This document shows, piece after piece, positions 20,873 through 29,686 of a DNA stretch of 29,686 nucleotides. The notes under the pieces were generated by a model. The model worked only from the letters and a program-made list of their open reading frames with translations, was not told where the DNA came from and did no database searches. The stretch comes from Sporisorium sorghi. Lineage: Eukaryota; Basidiomycota; Ustilaginomycetes; Ustilaginales; Ustilaginaceae. How positions within the stretch are numbered: the first letter of the stretch is position 1; every line of letters starts with the position of its first letter. Location: NCBI GenBank assembly GCA_023212695.1, contig JALCCG010000260.1, positions 1 to 29,686 on the forward strand. Reading direction: 5' to 3'. The position numbers and the translations under genes were made by a program.

Positions 20873-21688
20873 ATGCGATGACGAGTCTGCTACGGCGAGG
20901 GAAGGTCGAGTGACTGGCCAGCAGCCGCTTGTGGATACGATGAAGGCCCTGCGGCGGCGGAGGAAAGCGCAGCAGAGGTAGGCTGGAGGGAGGCTAATGC
21001 AGCAGGCGCGAGAGAGCGCGTCGGCGGTCGAGGCCGTGGCAGTGGCGATGAGCGATCGCCGCTGCGTTACTGCGCTGTGCGCACCATGAGCGTGAGAATG
21101 ATTTAAGATGATGGTGGTGGAAGAGACGAAGGAGGTGGTTGATAGAGGGACAGTTGAACGTAGTCAAAAGGCAACCGAGCAACCAAAGGCGCGCGTATGT
21201 ATAAATAATAATTCCTAAAAACATAATAACCCGAGAAATAGTCGCCAGCAGCAATTAAAATACTCATTGTTCCTATTTCAAACACATACTCAAAACTCAA
21301 TGCAATTGCTTCTTTTACGACGCATGTCAGTGACCAGGGCTTGTCGTGACCATTTTGGTGTATGAACGGCCTCATGTGGGGCAGGGTGAGAGGTGAGCAT
21401 GAGCAAGAGCTTCTGACGACCATGTTGTTGGACAGCCGAAAAATCCGGGTTGTTACAAAACGACGACTTAACATCCTCAAAAAAACCGAGAGGGGGGACG
21501 CGTCAAGGCCGATTTCCGCACCGTCCTCCGCTCGTGCAGGTGGAGGATTTTCCGTGCACGGACCAACACTCGAGCTTGTAAATTACGACTCGTTCGACAT
21601 CCTTCTATCTCTCTCTCTCTCTCATCATCATCTCACATCACGACAGTCTCACCTACAAGGAAGCATCAGGATCGGAAGTACAGCCGCC
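20873..21688. other. intergenic region before OTU1
   Basis: It probably includes the unseen 5' exon of the minus-strand gene ending at 19915. A minus-strand ATG at 21087 followed after 17 bases by a donor-like GTAACG is one candidate, but the phase does not fit the downstream exon. An AT-rich patch at 21195-21260 and a CT/CAT-rich leader at 21608-21660 just before the OTU1 start codon are seen. Confidence 0.4.
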
Positions 21689-22822
21689 ATGATTCGAATT
21701 CGCCATCCACAAGGAACAGCGTCGTTCAAAGTCGACGACAGCACCACGACTCTCGGTCAACTTCAGAGCTACATCGCCGCGCAATCAGGAATTGCGGCTT
21801 CAGATCAGGAGCTTAAGATCGGATATCCACCAAGAGGGATCGACCTATCAGCGGCGAACGATGCGACGCTGCTGAGCTCGGCTAGTGTCGGCATCAAGAG
21901 GGGCGAGCAGGTGATTGTCGCACGCAAAGCGGGTAGCGGTGGTGCGCCGTCTGCGAGTGTACCTTCTTCGACATCGTCTTCATCGTACCACGCGACAACG
22001 TCGTTCGGGGCGATGGGCGGGCCGAAACCCAACATCTCTACAGCTACAGGGCCGAGCGGGTCGTACGGTCTCGGTGCACGAACGCTGCACGACGGTCTCA
22101 CCGCGCGCGCACCTTCCTCTTCCACAACCTCTGCTGCGTCTAGCAGCGCATCGAGCGTGACCGACGGCAGCGTCTCCGCCGCGCTCCCCTCCTCCCCCAC
22201 CTCGCGGCTCACGCTCAAAGTGGTGCCGGACGACAACGCCTGCCTGTTCAACTCGGTCGGCTACCTGTTCACCCAACGTCTCGGCTCCGACGTCTGCCAG
22301 AACCTGCGCCAGACCGTCGCCTCTGCGATTCAATCCGACCCGGACTCGTACCCAGACATCGTGCTCGGTCAACCTCGCGATGCGTACGTCTCCAAGATCC
22401 TCAGCCCGACCACCTGGGGTGGCGCTATCGAGCTCTCGATCCTCGCACGCCACTTTGGCGTCGAGATCGACTCGATCGACGTCGCCACCGGCACCGTGCA
22501 CCGCTTCGGCGAAGATAGGGCGTTCGACAACCGCGCCATCGTCGTCTACTCTGGTATTCACTACGACGCGCTCACGCTCAAGGAGGGTGGCGCGGAGACG
22601 ACGGTGTTCCCGAACTTGACGGCGATGGGCGTGGACGAGGCGGAGGACGAGGTGTTGGTTGCGGCAAAGGAGGTTTGCAGGGAGCTGAAGAGGAGAAGGT
22701 ACTACACGGATACCGCGAGCTTTAGTTTGAAGTGCAAAGTGTGTGGGACCAAGCTGACGGGCGAGAAGGAGGCGGTGCAGCATGCGAAGCAGACTGGGCA
22801 CGGAGACTTTGGTGAGGTTTGA
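21689..22822 (+). CDS. OTU1: OTU1/YOD1-type deubiquitinating cysteine protease, 377 aa
   Basis: The three-part layout of the family is visible. Residues 1-82 form a UBX-like ubiquitin fold (MIRIRHPQGTASFKVDD...). Residues 83-172 are a Ser/Ala-rich linker, longer than in yeast. Residues about 174-300 form the OTU domain, with PDDNACLFNSVGYLF carrying Asp182 and catalytic Cys185, and GIHYDAL carrying His291. A C-terminal C2H2 finger has C349, C352, H365 and H371. OTU1 proteins bind the Cdc48/p97 ATPase through the UBX-like part and trim ubiquitin chains on its substrates in ER-associated degradation; that is family knowledge. The Met at 21689 starts the domain directly and is preceded by a pyrimidine-rich leader, so the open frame upstream to 21362 is taken as untranslated. 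No introns. Confidence 0.96.
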   Translation: MIRIRHPQGTASFKVDDSTTTLGQLQSYIAAQSGIAASDQELKIGYPPRGIDLSAANDATLLSSASVGIKRGEQVIVARKAGSGGAPSASVPSSTSSSSYHATTSFGAMGGPKPNISTATGPSGSYGLGARTLHDGLTARAPSSSTTSAASSSASSVTDGSVSAALPSSPTSRLTLKVVPDDNACLFNSVGYLFTQRLGSDVCQNLRQTVASAIQSDPDSYPDIVLGQPRDAYVSKILSPTTWGGAIELSILARHFGVEIDSIDVATGTVHRFGEDRAFDNRAIVVYSGIHYDALTLKEGGAETTVFPNLTAMGVDEAEDEVLVAAKEVCRELKRRRYYTDTASFSLKCKVCGTKLTGEKEAVQHAKQTGHGDFGEV

Positions 22823-23953
22823 TTGGTGGGAATGCGAGAGTGCGGCATGGAAAGCGCAAGCGACGGAAGGAAAGGATGCAGTCGAAGCTCGGAGCGCGAA
22901 GCGAAGACTCTGTTGATGAGCACCGCAGAGACTCCTGTCTCGTCAGCAGCTTCATGTACACAGGCTTCCTGCGAGGGCGATGGGCTCTCCGAAGGAAATC
23001 GGAATGCTGGCAGCCCTTTGTTCCATCTCTTGTCAGCAATGGAACCTCGATTCTTTCGTGCAGTCAAACTGCTCTCGACATCAGCTTCTGAGCTCAAGGC
23101 TTCATGTCTGCCTTTGTGTCTTGACACCGGGATTCAATCTCCGAAGGCTTCTCTACCTTTCCCTCGGGCAAATCGTCATGTTTCACTTATTGTTCCCTTG
23201 AGTGGATCATTGCCATGTTCCATCCGCGGGAAAGAACCATCCGAAGCCCGATCAAGCGTGCGTTCGTTCCCGAGACACGCGGAGTCCAAACTATAAGCTA
23301 GGCTGCAGACTTCCCTTTGTTCTTGCCGCGATGCAGTTCGGACGTCGACGTGCTTTGGTCAATTCCGTGCCGAAAAAAAAAAGAACAGGACAAAGGGGAG
23401 GTGGGGAGAAAGCCGCGTTGCATGAATCGGCAACGATCACGGTTCAGTAAAGGGTTCTTTTTGCCACATGGCTTTCCCTTTGTCTGCTCTTGTAAGACAA
23501 ACGTCAATCATTGTGACATCACAGGGTCTGCAGCTTTCCGGGAACGGGTTGTGCCGAGAGACTGTGATGCGCGGTACGACAAAGGGACGTGGCTCAGCAC
23601 AACCGCATGCGGTCGGTGGGGCTCTCAACTCTACATTCGATGAAGCGTCAAAGACTGGATACGCGGCAACAGGGGCTGAAAGGGCGGTGATGAGGCGTCA
23701 AAGTGGGTTGCGAATGTCGAGTATGCGCGGCTGTCACCGCGACTCGACGTGTGGTGGGGATCGCTACACGTCGTTTTTTGTCGTGTCGTTTCCCTTTGTT
23801 CCTTTCTTTCTTCTGCCCTTGTTTCGAGTGCGTCTGCAAATCTTCGAGTCCTTTTAAGATGTCGCCTCCTTCTCAGCTCCGCCCCTTCTCCTCCCCCTAC
23901 ATTGCCTTGCAGAGACGACCCTTGCTCACCTCACACCATCCTTTGCCCCGACA
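22823..23953. other. intergenic region between OTU1 and esterase
   Basis: No gene is supported. Several short frames overlap on both strands. A pyrimidine-rich leader (about 23765-23950) precedes the esterase start. A short A run at 23372-23382 is seen. Confidence 0.45.
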
Positions 23954-25756
23954 ATGACGCTGCTCAGCACGATCGCCTGTCTGCTCTGCAGCGTGATCAC
24001 CTGCCTCAACAGCCAATGCAGCGCCGTCCCTGTCCCCCATTGCCCTGGAAACGACTGCATCATCAACACTCTCCCCGTCGACTCTACCGTCAACGCGCTG
24101 AAAGTCACCCTCCCGCTCGGCGCCGTTGTGGGAGCGTCGACCAACTACGCCGCGCAGCGCTTCACGCTTCCATACGCGAGTCCGCCGGTCGGACCGCTGC
24201 GCTTTGCGTCGCCTCAATCACTCACCTCGTTCAACGCATCGGTGTACAACGCGACGCAGCTGCCCAAGGCATGCATGCAGCAGCCGGATGACGTGTATGG
24301 GATCTCGCAGGACGACGTTAGCGAAGACTGTCTGTATTTGAATGTCTACCGGCCATCGCCGTCCAAGTCGCCGATGCCGGTGCTGGTGTGGACGCATGGG
24401 GGCAGTTTTGTGCAGGGCGCTTCGACGGCGCCTGGCCTGGACGGGTCGTGGCTGGCCAGTCGGTACGGTGTGGTGGTCGTCACGATCCAGTATCGCCTGG
24501 GCATGTTTGGGTTCTTCTCCCCCACCGGGCTCACCGACGAGTCCGCCACTTCCTCGTCAACCGTTCAAGGCAACCAAGGCATCCGCGACGCAATCGAAGC
24601 ACTTCGCTTCATCCACGACAACATCGCGGCGCTTGGAGGCGACCCCAACCTCGTCACGCTCGCCGGGCAGAGCAGCGGCGCGCACCTCATCCGTGCGCTC
24701 CTCAACGCGCCCACCGCCGCGTCGCTCTTCCAGCGAGCCATCCTGCACTCCGACCCCGCGGACTTCGGCACGCAAACCCTCACCACCAGCGGCGAAGTGA
24801 GCGACTTTGCGCTCTCGCAAACAACATGCTCCGACCTAGCCTGCTTGCGCGCCATGCCCGCCGCGGACCTGCTCAGCGCCAGCACCACAACCGTGCAGGC
24901 GGGGCAGAGCATCGACACCTCCGTCGCGCTCGGCGAAGTCTGGCGGCCATTCCTCGGCGAGCTCACCGGCTCGGCCTTCGAGCAGGACCCCTCTGGCGGA
25001 CGGCCGATCATCTTCACAAATGTGGAGAACGAAGGCGGCTCGGCGGTGGGTACGATGCTGCAGCCGACGGGCGCGGATGCGACGAGTGCCGAACTGCGTG
25101 CCTACCCGGTGACCATGACGCGCGCGCAGCTGCTGGCGCAAATGTTCAATGCCGGTCGTGGAGGGGGTTTGGAGAAAGCGACGCAGTACGGGATGGATAC
25201 GAATACGTCGGCGTACCCTGCGCCAGCGCGGGTGGAGCTCTACGCAAAGGCCAACGACAGCCTGCGCCGCAACCTCGAAACCGTCCTGACGCAGGGCACG
25301 TTCACCTGCCCTACCTGGTTCAGCGCGCAGCGGTACGCTGCTCGATCTCCCTCGGCATACGTAGCTCTGTTCGAGAGGGGTATTCGATACCCGTCCAACG
25401 CGAACAACGACTACTGCACCGAGGGTGACGGGAAAAGGGTGTGCCACGAAGACGACATCCAGCTCGTGTTCACCGACCCGAACAAGGTCGACGACGCAGC
25501 GACGCGCCAGGTGGTCGAAGAGGTGCAGGCGAGGTGGATCGCCTTCGCCACCAATGGCAGCCCGAATACGGACAAGTATGGCGGGTGGAGCAGCGTGGGT
25601 GGCGGCGATCAGCAGAGTGCACAGGTGCTCAGGCTCGGTGGGCGCGCGTCGGGGTCATCGACGTTGGACACGATCTCGCTGCAGAAGGGGCAATACGCGG
25701 GATGTGGGCAGGTCTGGCACAGCGAGGTCAAGTTTGACTGGCAGCTGTACGGTTAG
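23954..25756 (+). CDS. secreted type-B carboxylesterase/lipase, 600 aa
   Basis: An alpha/beta-hydrolase of the carboxylesterase type-B family, without introns. Residues 1-24 (MTLLSTIACLLCSVITCLNS...) form a signal peptide. The family motif EDCLYLNVYRP is at 124-134, the oxyanion-hole HGG at 148-150, the nucleophile elbow GQSSG with Ser240, the acid Glu360 in NENEGG, and the base His498 in CHEDD, so the catalytic triad is complete. Several N-glycosylation sequons (for example NAS at 94-96, NAT at 99-101) and paired cysteines fit an extracellular protein. Length is normal for fungal members. The substrate cannot be read; it could be lipids, cutin-like or xenobiotic esters. Downstream 640 bases separate it from the pyrophosphatase gene in the same direction. 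Confidence 0.95.
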   Translation: MTLLSTIACLLCSVITCLNSQCSAVPVPHCPGNDCIINTLPVDSTVNALKVTLPLGAVVGASTNYAAQRFTLPYASPPVGPLRFASPQSLTSFNASVYNATQLPKACMQQPDDVYGISQDDVSEDCLYLNVYRPSPSKSPMPVLVWTHGGSFVQGASTAPGLDGSWLASRYGVVVVTIQYRLGMFGFFSPTGLTDESATSSSTVQGNQGIRDAIEALRFIHDNIAALGGDPNLVTLAGQSSGAHLIRALLNAPTAASLFQRAILHSDPADFGTQTLTTSGEVSDFALSQTTCSDLACLRAMPAADLLSASTTTVQAGQSIDTSVALGEVWRPFLGELTGSAFEQDPSGGRPIIFTNVENEGGSAVGTMLQPTGADATSAELRAYPVTMTRAQLLAQMFNAGRGGGLEKATQYGMDTNTSAYPAPARVELYAKANDSLRRNLETVLTQGTFTCPTWFSAQRYAARSPSAYVALFERGIRYPSNANNDYCTEGDGKRVCHEDDIQLVFTDPNKVDDAATRQVVEEVQARWIAFATNGSPNTDKYGGWSSVGGGDQQSAQVLRLGGRASGSSTLDTISLQKGQYAGCGQVWHSEVKFDWQLYG

Positions 25757-26396
25757 CAAGCTGTCACAGTCCGTCTCTTTCGCTCTGGTAGCATGGACGC
25801 TCTTCTCGGTGTTGCTAATTGTTCCTCTTGCTTGCTCTATCCACTCTCATTACTCGCTCCGTTCGCTCTTGCATACTTTTTGACCGTCGATCAAGCCTGT
25901 GTCGAACTGCAGAGCCAACATCATACGAAGTGGTAAAGGTCCATCAGGCCAAGCTTGATGCGGAGCTGTCGGAATACCGACAAGCCGATGGACGATCGGG
26001 AGACCCCGATTACCGATCTGGTGGCGCGATTTCAAAATGGCGCTAATTTGAAATTGGGTTGAAGTGAACGGGGAGCTTGAATACAAATGGCTCGCGCCAT
26101 TGAAATGCTATTTTTTATTTTTTATTTTATTTTTTTTTGTTGGGGTGGGTCAAAAGAAGGTGGAAGAATCAGCGCCAGGCAAGGCCAAAAAAGCACGGGG
26201 CAAGTGCAGCGACAGAGGGGAGAAGCCGGGATTGGTTGGTTGACTGGCTGGAAAGCCGGTCTCTGAAGACGCGCTCGAGTCTCCAGTCGAGGTCGAGATC
26301 GAGGGCTCGGTAACACACACACACACACCCCTGTCTTTCTTGCTACCACCACCGACTCCATACCTCTTGCTGAAGTTGTCTTTCTGCACTAGGTAT
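25757..26396. other. intergenic region before pyrophosphatase
   Basis: It contains an imperfect inverted repeat (26029-26043 atttcaaaatggcgc against 26095-26107), a T-rich patch at 26109-26140, a CA run at 26313-26328, and a possible 5' leader intron (donor GTAACA near 26310, acceptor GCACTAG ending near 26392) just before the first Met of the pyrophosphatase. Confidence 0.45.
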
Positions 26397-27386
26397 ATGC
26401 CGTCACCCGTTCGCTCCAGCGCCGCATCATCGATCCGTAGACTTTGCCAGACCGCCCGTCAGCTGTCCAACCGTGTCGCACCTACTCTAACCACAATGGC
26501 TTCCGCTCAGGACTACAAGACTCGCGCCGTCGGGGCGCCCAACACGCTCGACTACCGTGTGTACCTCGAGAACACCAAGACGGGTCTGCCCGCGTCGCCG
26601 TTCCACGATGTGCCCCTCTTTGCCGACGAGAGCAAGACGATCCTCAATATGATCGTCGAGATCCCGCGCTGGACCAACGCCAAGGTGGAGATCAGCAAGG
26701 AGGAGAACTTCAACGCGTTCAAGCAGGACACCAAGAAGGGCAAGCTGCGCTTTGTGCGCAACTGCTTCCCGCATAAGGGCTACATTTGGAACTACGGTGC
26801 TTTCCCGCAGACGTGGGAGGACCCGCACCACACGCACCCGGACACCAAGGCTAAGGGTGACAACGACCCGCTCGACGTGTGCGAGATCGGCGAGCAGGTG
26901 GGCTACACTGGTCAGATCAAGCAGGTGAAAGTGCTTGGTGTTATGGCGCTGCTCGACGAGGGCGAGACCGACTGGAAGGTCATTGTCATTGACGTCAACG
27001 ACCCCTTGGCTGGCAAGCTCAACGACATTGAGGATGTCGAGCGCCACCTGCCCGGTCTGATCCGCGCCACCAACGAGTGGTTCCGCATCTACAAGATCCC
27101 CGACGGCAAGCCCGAGAACCAGTTCGCCTTCTCCGGCGAGGCCAAGAACCGCAAGTACGCCACCGAGATTGTGCACGAGTGCAACGAGGCCTGGAAGAGG
27201 CTCATCAGCGGACAGACCGACCCGGGCGAGATCAGCTTGACCAACTCGTCCGTCCAGGGCAGCAAGGGCTTTGTCGGCGCCCAGGACGCCGCGGTGGCCA
27301 GCGTGCCCAAGGCTAACCCCCAGCCTCCTGCCCCGATCGACGCCAGCATCGACAAGTGGTTCTTCATCTCGAGCTCGTCCAACTGA
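26397..27386 (+). CDS. IPP1: soluble inorganic pyrophosphatase, family I, two possible starts
   Basis: Hydrolyses pyrophosphate to two phosphates, driving biosynthesis forward. Homology to yeast Ipp1 is strong throughout: [47 protein letters not shown], the signature [12 protein letters not shown] (metal-binding Asp residues), [37 protein letters not shown] and the end SIDKWFFIS. From the Met at 26496 the protein has 296 aa, the usual cytosolic length, and its context ACAATGG is favourable. The in-frame Met at 26397 adds 33 residues rich in Ser and Arg without acids ([15 protein letters not shown]), a mitochondrial presequence pattern, but its context TATATGC is poor. Both forms may be made by leaky scanning. 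No intron interrupts the domain. Convergent with RCM1, 156 bases apart. Confidence 0.96.
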   Translation: MPSPVRSSAASSIRRLCQTARQLSNRVAPTLTTMASAQDYKTRAVGAPNTLDYRVYLENTKTGLPASPFHDVPLFADESKTILNMIVEIPRWTNAKVEISKEENFNAFKQDTKKGKLRFVRNCFPHKGYIWNYGAFPQTWEDPHHTHPDTKAKGDNDPLDVCEIGEQVGYTGQIKQVKVLGVMALLDEGETDWKVIVIDVNDPLAGKLNDIEDVERHLPGLIRATNEWFRIYKIPDGKPENQFAFSGEAKNRKYATEIVHECNEAWKRLISGQTDPGEISLTNSSVQGSKGFVGAQDAAVASVPKANPQPPAPIDASIDKWFFISSSSN

Positions 27387-27542
27387 GCCGGTCGTGCATC
27401 GAAGGGGCTTTTCGAAAAGATGACCCGATGTCTTTTGTGTGCCGAGTTGCAATCTTATCAAGTTTCTCAATGTTTCGCAAGGAGGAGATATGTGAGGGGA
27501 GACTGTGGCGGGTTGTGTGACAAGGGTGAAGAATGGGATGTG
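27387..27542. other. short convergent intergenic region
   Basis: 156 bases hold the 3' ends of both IPP1 and RCM1, so the transcripts may overlap. No clear terminator structure is seen. Confidence 0.6.
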
Positions 27543-29318
27543 CTAGCCCGCCGACTGCTGTAGGCGCTGCTTCTTACGTCGTTTCTGAAGCTTTTTCTTG
27601 CGGTTGGCAGCAGCCTTGCTGTTTGATTTGAGCTTGACCTCTTCCGCCTCTCCTTCCTCGTCGTCGCTATTACCCAGTGGCCTCTTCCTCGCCGCCACAC
27701 CCTCCTCCTCCGCGCGCTCCTCGCCGTCAATGCGCCGGACAAAGCAAGCCACAAAGAACCCATTACAACTCTCGACATGCGGCTTGTCGCCTTCCCCCGC
27801 TCCACCCGGAATACACCGGATCACGCTCTCCGCGACATCGTCTCTGCCCTTGCACGCTTCCCTATCACCTCTCACCGGCCACGTCGGAATCACCTCGGCG
27901 CGCGGGGCGAGCGTCCACGCGCCGCGTTTGGCCTCGTCCGTCTCGAGCGCGCGCAGAACCACCGCCTCGTTCTCGGCGGCGTGCACGCTGCACGTCGAGT
28001 ACACCAGCTTGCGCAGCGCCGGGAATTGGAAGGCGTGCCGCAGCATGAGCAGCTGGAACTCGGACAGCTGGTGCAGCCGCTTCGCCAGTTTCAAAGTGGT
28101 CGTGGAACTGCTTTCGTTGGTGTCCGAGGTGGAAGCAGGGTCGTCGTGGGTATCGTCCTCGACGTCGTCGTCCTCCTTGAGGAAGTCGAGGCGGTTGACG
28201 ATGCCGCTGCCGCTGCAGCTTGGGTCGAGGAGCATGTGGGTGACGTTCGGCAAGTCTGCGGGGGAGGTGGCGAGGAAGTCCTTGCGCTGCGCGATCACGT
28301 TACCGCCTGTCGTTGCCTTCTCCGCCAGCGCCCCGACGGCCCCGAGGCGCTTGACGAGCGTCTTGTACCGAACGGCGTCGCGCTCGAACGCGTCGATCCG
28401 CCCCCTTCCCTCCTCGTCATTCTGCACGAGCGAAGCGGCGCGCTTGCTGAACATGATCGCAGCCAAGTGGCTCGTCTTGTTCCCCGGAGCACTCGTTGCG
28501 TCCACCACGTGTCCACTCCCGGGCGGGTCCAGTATATACGCCGGGAAACAGCTCGCCAGATCCTGCATGACCACCCAGTTGTCCCTGTACACCTCACTGC
28601 CCAACAGCGCGCTCGTCGCCTTCGGATGAAACGCCAGCAGGCCCTCTACGTGCTGCGACTCTGCGAACTCCTTGACGCCCTGCAACTCGTGCTCAGCAAC
28701 CTGCGTGTAGCGGTGCTCGGCGAGCCAGGTCAACACCTCGTCGCGCGTGGCTCGGAGCGCGTTGATGCGGATCCAGCGCGGCATGCGCGCGGTCATCTCG
28801 TGGTAGAGCGCCCCCGTGCGCAGGTCGGCGAGGCGCGCCTTGCCCTGTCGGATCTGCAGCTTGACGAGCGCCGAGTGCAGCGCGGCGCGGTAGCGCTCGA
28901 GGGCGAGCTTGGGTGGCCAGGTCTTGCTCGCTTGAATGCCGCGGGCTTGGAAGAGCAGGTCGTGGCACAGCACGAGGAGGAGCGCTTCTTTGCTCGGGTA
29001 GTCGCTTTTGCCACTCTTGGCTGGTGATTTGGGTGGAGCGGCTTTGCCTTTGCCGTTTCGCTTGGGTTTGGCTTGGCCGTGGGATGCACCGCCCGCTGGT
29101 GGTTTGGGCGGGGAGAGGGTAAATGTTCTCTCCTCGAGCTTCAGGACCTTGGATTCCTCCAGAGCATGCATGAGAGCGCTGCGGTACGCCAACGCGTTGA
29201 TGAGGATGGCCAGCGCTCTGCCTGAATCGGGATGCGGCGCGGCGGCGGCTTTGACGGAGCATTCATCGCGTAAGACTCGGTCGAGCGCCTTGGCGGATCG
29301 GATGTAGAAGTCGGCCAT
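27543..29318 (-). CDS. RCM1: 25S rRNA cytosine-C5 methyltransferase (Rcm1/NSUN5 family), 591 aa
   Basis: An intronless gene of the NOL1/NOP2/SUN methyltransferase superfamily. An N-terminal helical part (1-175) carries a basic Lys/Pro insert at 82-104. The RNA-binding stretch PRWIRINALRAT at 180-191 leads into the catalytic fold. The SAM-binding motif DATSAPGNKTSHLA is at 273-286. Motif IV LDPSCSGSGIV has Cys368 and motif VI YSTCSVH the catalytic Cys443. An acidic insert (KEDDDVEDDTHDD, 381-393) separates them. The tail after 565 is Lys/Arg-rich (KKLQKRRKKQR), typical of nucleolar localisation. Family members methylate one cytosine in the large-subunit rRNA (C2278 in yeast). The insert and the tail make it longer than the human protein. 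The Met at 29318 is the first in frame and begins MADFYIRSAK as in homologues. Confidence 0.95.
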   Translation of the reverse strand: MADFYIRSAKALDRVLRDECSVKAAAAPHPDSGRALAILINALAYRSALMHALEESKVLKLEERTFTLSPPKPPAGGASHGQAKPKRNGKGKAAPPKSPAKSGKSDYPSKEALLLVLCHDLLFQARGIQASKTWPPKLALERYRAALHSALVKLQIRQGKARLADLRTGALYHEMTARMPRWIRINALRATRDEVLTWLAEHRYTQVAEHELQGVKEFAESQHVEGLLAFHPKATSALLGSEVYRDNWVVMQDLASCFPAYILDPPGSGHVVDATSAPGNKTSHLAAIMFSKRAASLVQNDEEGRGRIDAFERDAVRYKTLVKRLGAVGALAEKATTGGNVIAQRKDFLATSPADLPNVTHMLLDPSCSGSGIVNRLDFLKEDDDVEDDTHDDPASTSDTNESSSTTTLKLAKRLHQLSEFQLLMLRHAFQFPALRKLVYSTCSVHAAENEAVVLRALETDEAKRGAWTLAPRAEVIPTWPVRGDREACKGRDDVAESVIRCIPGGAGEGDKPHVESCNGFFVACFVRRIDGEERAEEEGVAARKRPLGNSDDEEGEAEEVKLKSNSKAAANRKKKLQKRRKKQRLQQSAG

Positions 29319-29337
29319 CGTCGGTCGTCGTTTTCGT

Positions 29338-29556
29338 TACCTAGGTGTCTGTTCGTGCTTCGAGGGATGCGTCGCCGACAAGTCTGTGCATAGCTCCAGA
29401 AGAATGTCACCTAGGAGTCTGTTGGCAACACAAGGGATTCGGCACCTAAAGGACTCTGTTCGTGACAGAAGGGATGGAGGACGAGCAGGTCCAAGAAGTG
29501 GTGCCAAGGAATGCGTCGCCTAGGAACAGGTTCGGGACCCAAGGGATGTGGATGGT
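29338..29556. repeat. degenerate minisatellite upstream of RCM1, about four units
   Basis: Units begin near 29340, 29409, 29443 and 29518 with a form of acctagg, followed by tctgttcg-like and aagggatg-like blocks. Spacing is irregular (about 34-75 bases). It lies within 230 bases of the RCM1 start codon, so it is in the promoter or leader of that gene. Confidence 0.6.
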
Positions 29557-29610
29557 GAAGAGGTAGAAGAACGAGAAGAAGTCAGGGTCTTTGCATTTCT
29601 TCTTCTCAAA

Positions 29611-29612
<2 letters not shown>

Positions 29613-29686
<74 letters not shown>
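29613..29686. repeat. 74-base T homopolymer at window edge
   Basis: Uninterrupted T from 29613 to the last base. It could be a contig end artefact, a genuine homopolymer, or the poly(A) side of an inserted retroelement lying beyond the edge. Confidence 0.95.

Noticed and set aside
24388..25428. 346-codon plus-strand frame inside the esterase gene
   Set aside because: A shifted frame of a clear carboxylesterase; composition is His/Arg/Ala-rich as expected for an off-frame reading.
26487..27470. 327-codon minus-strand frame opposite the pyrophosphatase
   Set aside because: Antisense shadow caused by strong third-position C/G bias; the pyrophosphatase motifs are unmistakable.
27777..29027. 416-codon plus-strand frame opposite RCM1
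   Set aside because: Antisense shadow of a methyltransferase with all catalytic motifs.
1..29686. tRNA, rRNA, CRISPR or telomere repeats
   Set aside because: I looked for A-box/B-box pairs, regular spaced repeats and TTAGGG arrays on both strands and saw none.

Overview
The window looks like a piece of a basidiomycete smut fungus genome (Ustilaginales, Ustilago/Sporisorium/Moesziomyces type). The reasons are GC-rich codon choice (GCC, CTC, AAG, ATC, TTC favoured), few and short GT-AG introns, CT-rich leaders before start codons, wide intergenic spaces and the set of conserved eukaryotic genes. I see no operons, ribosome binding sites, tRNA, rRNA or CRISPR. The species cannot be fixed from sequence alone.

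Left part (1-6.2 kb) looks accessory. A broken gene with a 2-oxoglutarate/Fe(II) dioxygenase-like core runs rightward to 1368. It faces, tail to tail, a very large leftward gene (5463-1525). That gene combines a P-loop ATPase module, a restriction-endonuclease-like D...ExK nuclease module and a long Asp/Glu tail, the layout known from Crinkler/RHS-type proteins. This pair is the least ordinary thing in the window.

Middle part (6.2-21.6 kb) is gene-poor. It holds a short spliced gene of unknown function (6412-6961), fragments of an acidic nuclear-type protein (about 8335-7519), about 2.9 kb with only weak coding signal, a zinc-finger-like orphan (13557-12388), and a one-intron MFS sugar transporter (16052-14116). 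Two further spliced leftward genes follow: a tiny possibly secreted cationic protein (19641-19220) and a membrane-segment protein of unknown family (about 20872-19915). Repeats, a strong hairpin and long homopolymers are scattered here.

Right part (21.6-29.3 kb) is conserved core genome: OTU1/YOD1-type deubiquitinase (21689-22822, +), a secreted type-B carboxylesterase/lipase (23954-25756, +), soluble inorganic pyrophosphatase with a possible mitochondrial-targeted alternative start (26397 or 26496-27386, +), and the rRNA cytosine-C5 methyltransferase Rcm1/NSUN5 (29318-27543, -), convergent with the pyrophosphatase. The window ends in 74 T residues, which may be a contig edge.

The core genes act in separate housekeeping tasks (protein quality control, extracellular ester hydrolysis, pyrophosphate removal, ribosome maturation, sugar uptake) and are not evidently one pathway. 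Exon structures of spliced genes were derived by eye from splice signals and reading-frame phase and are predictions.
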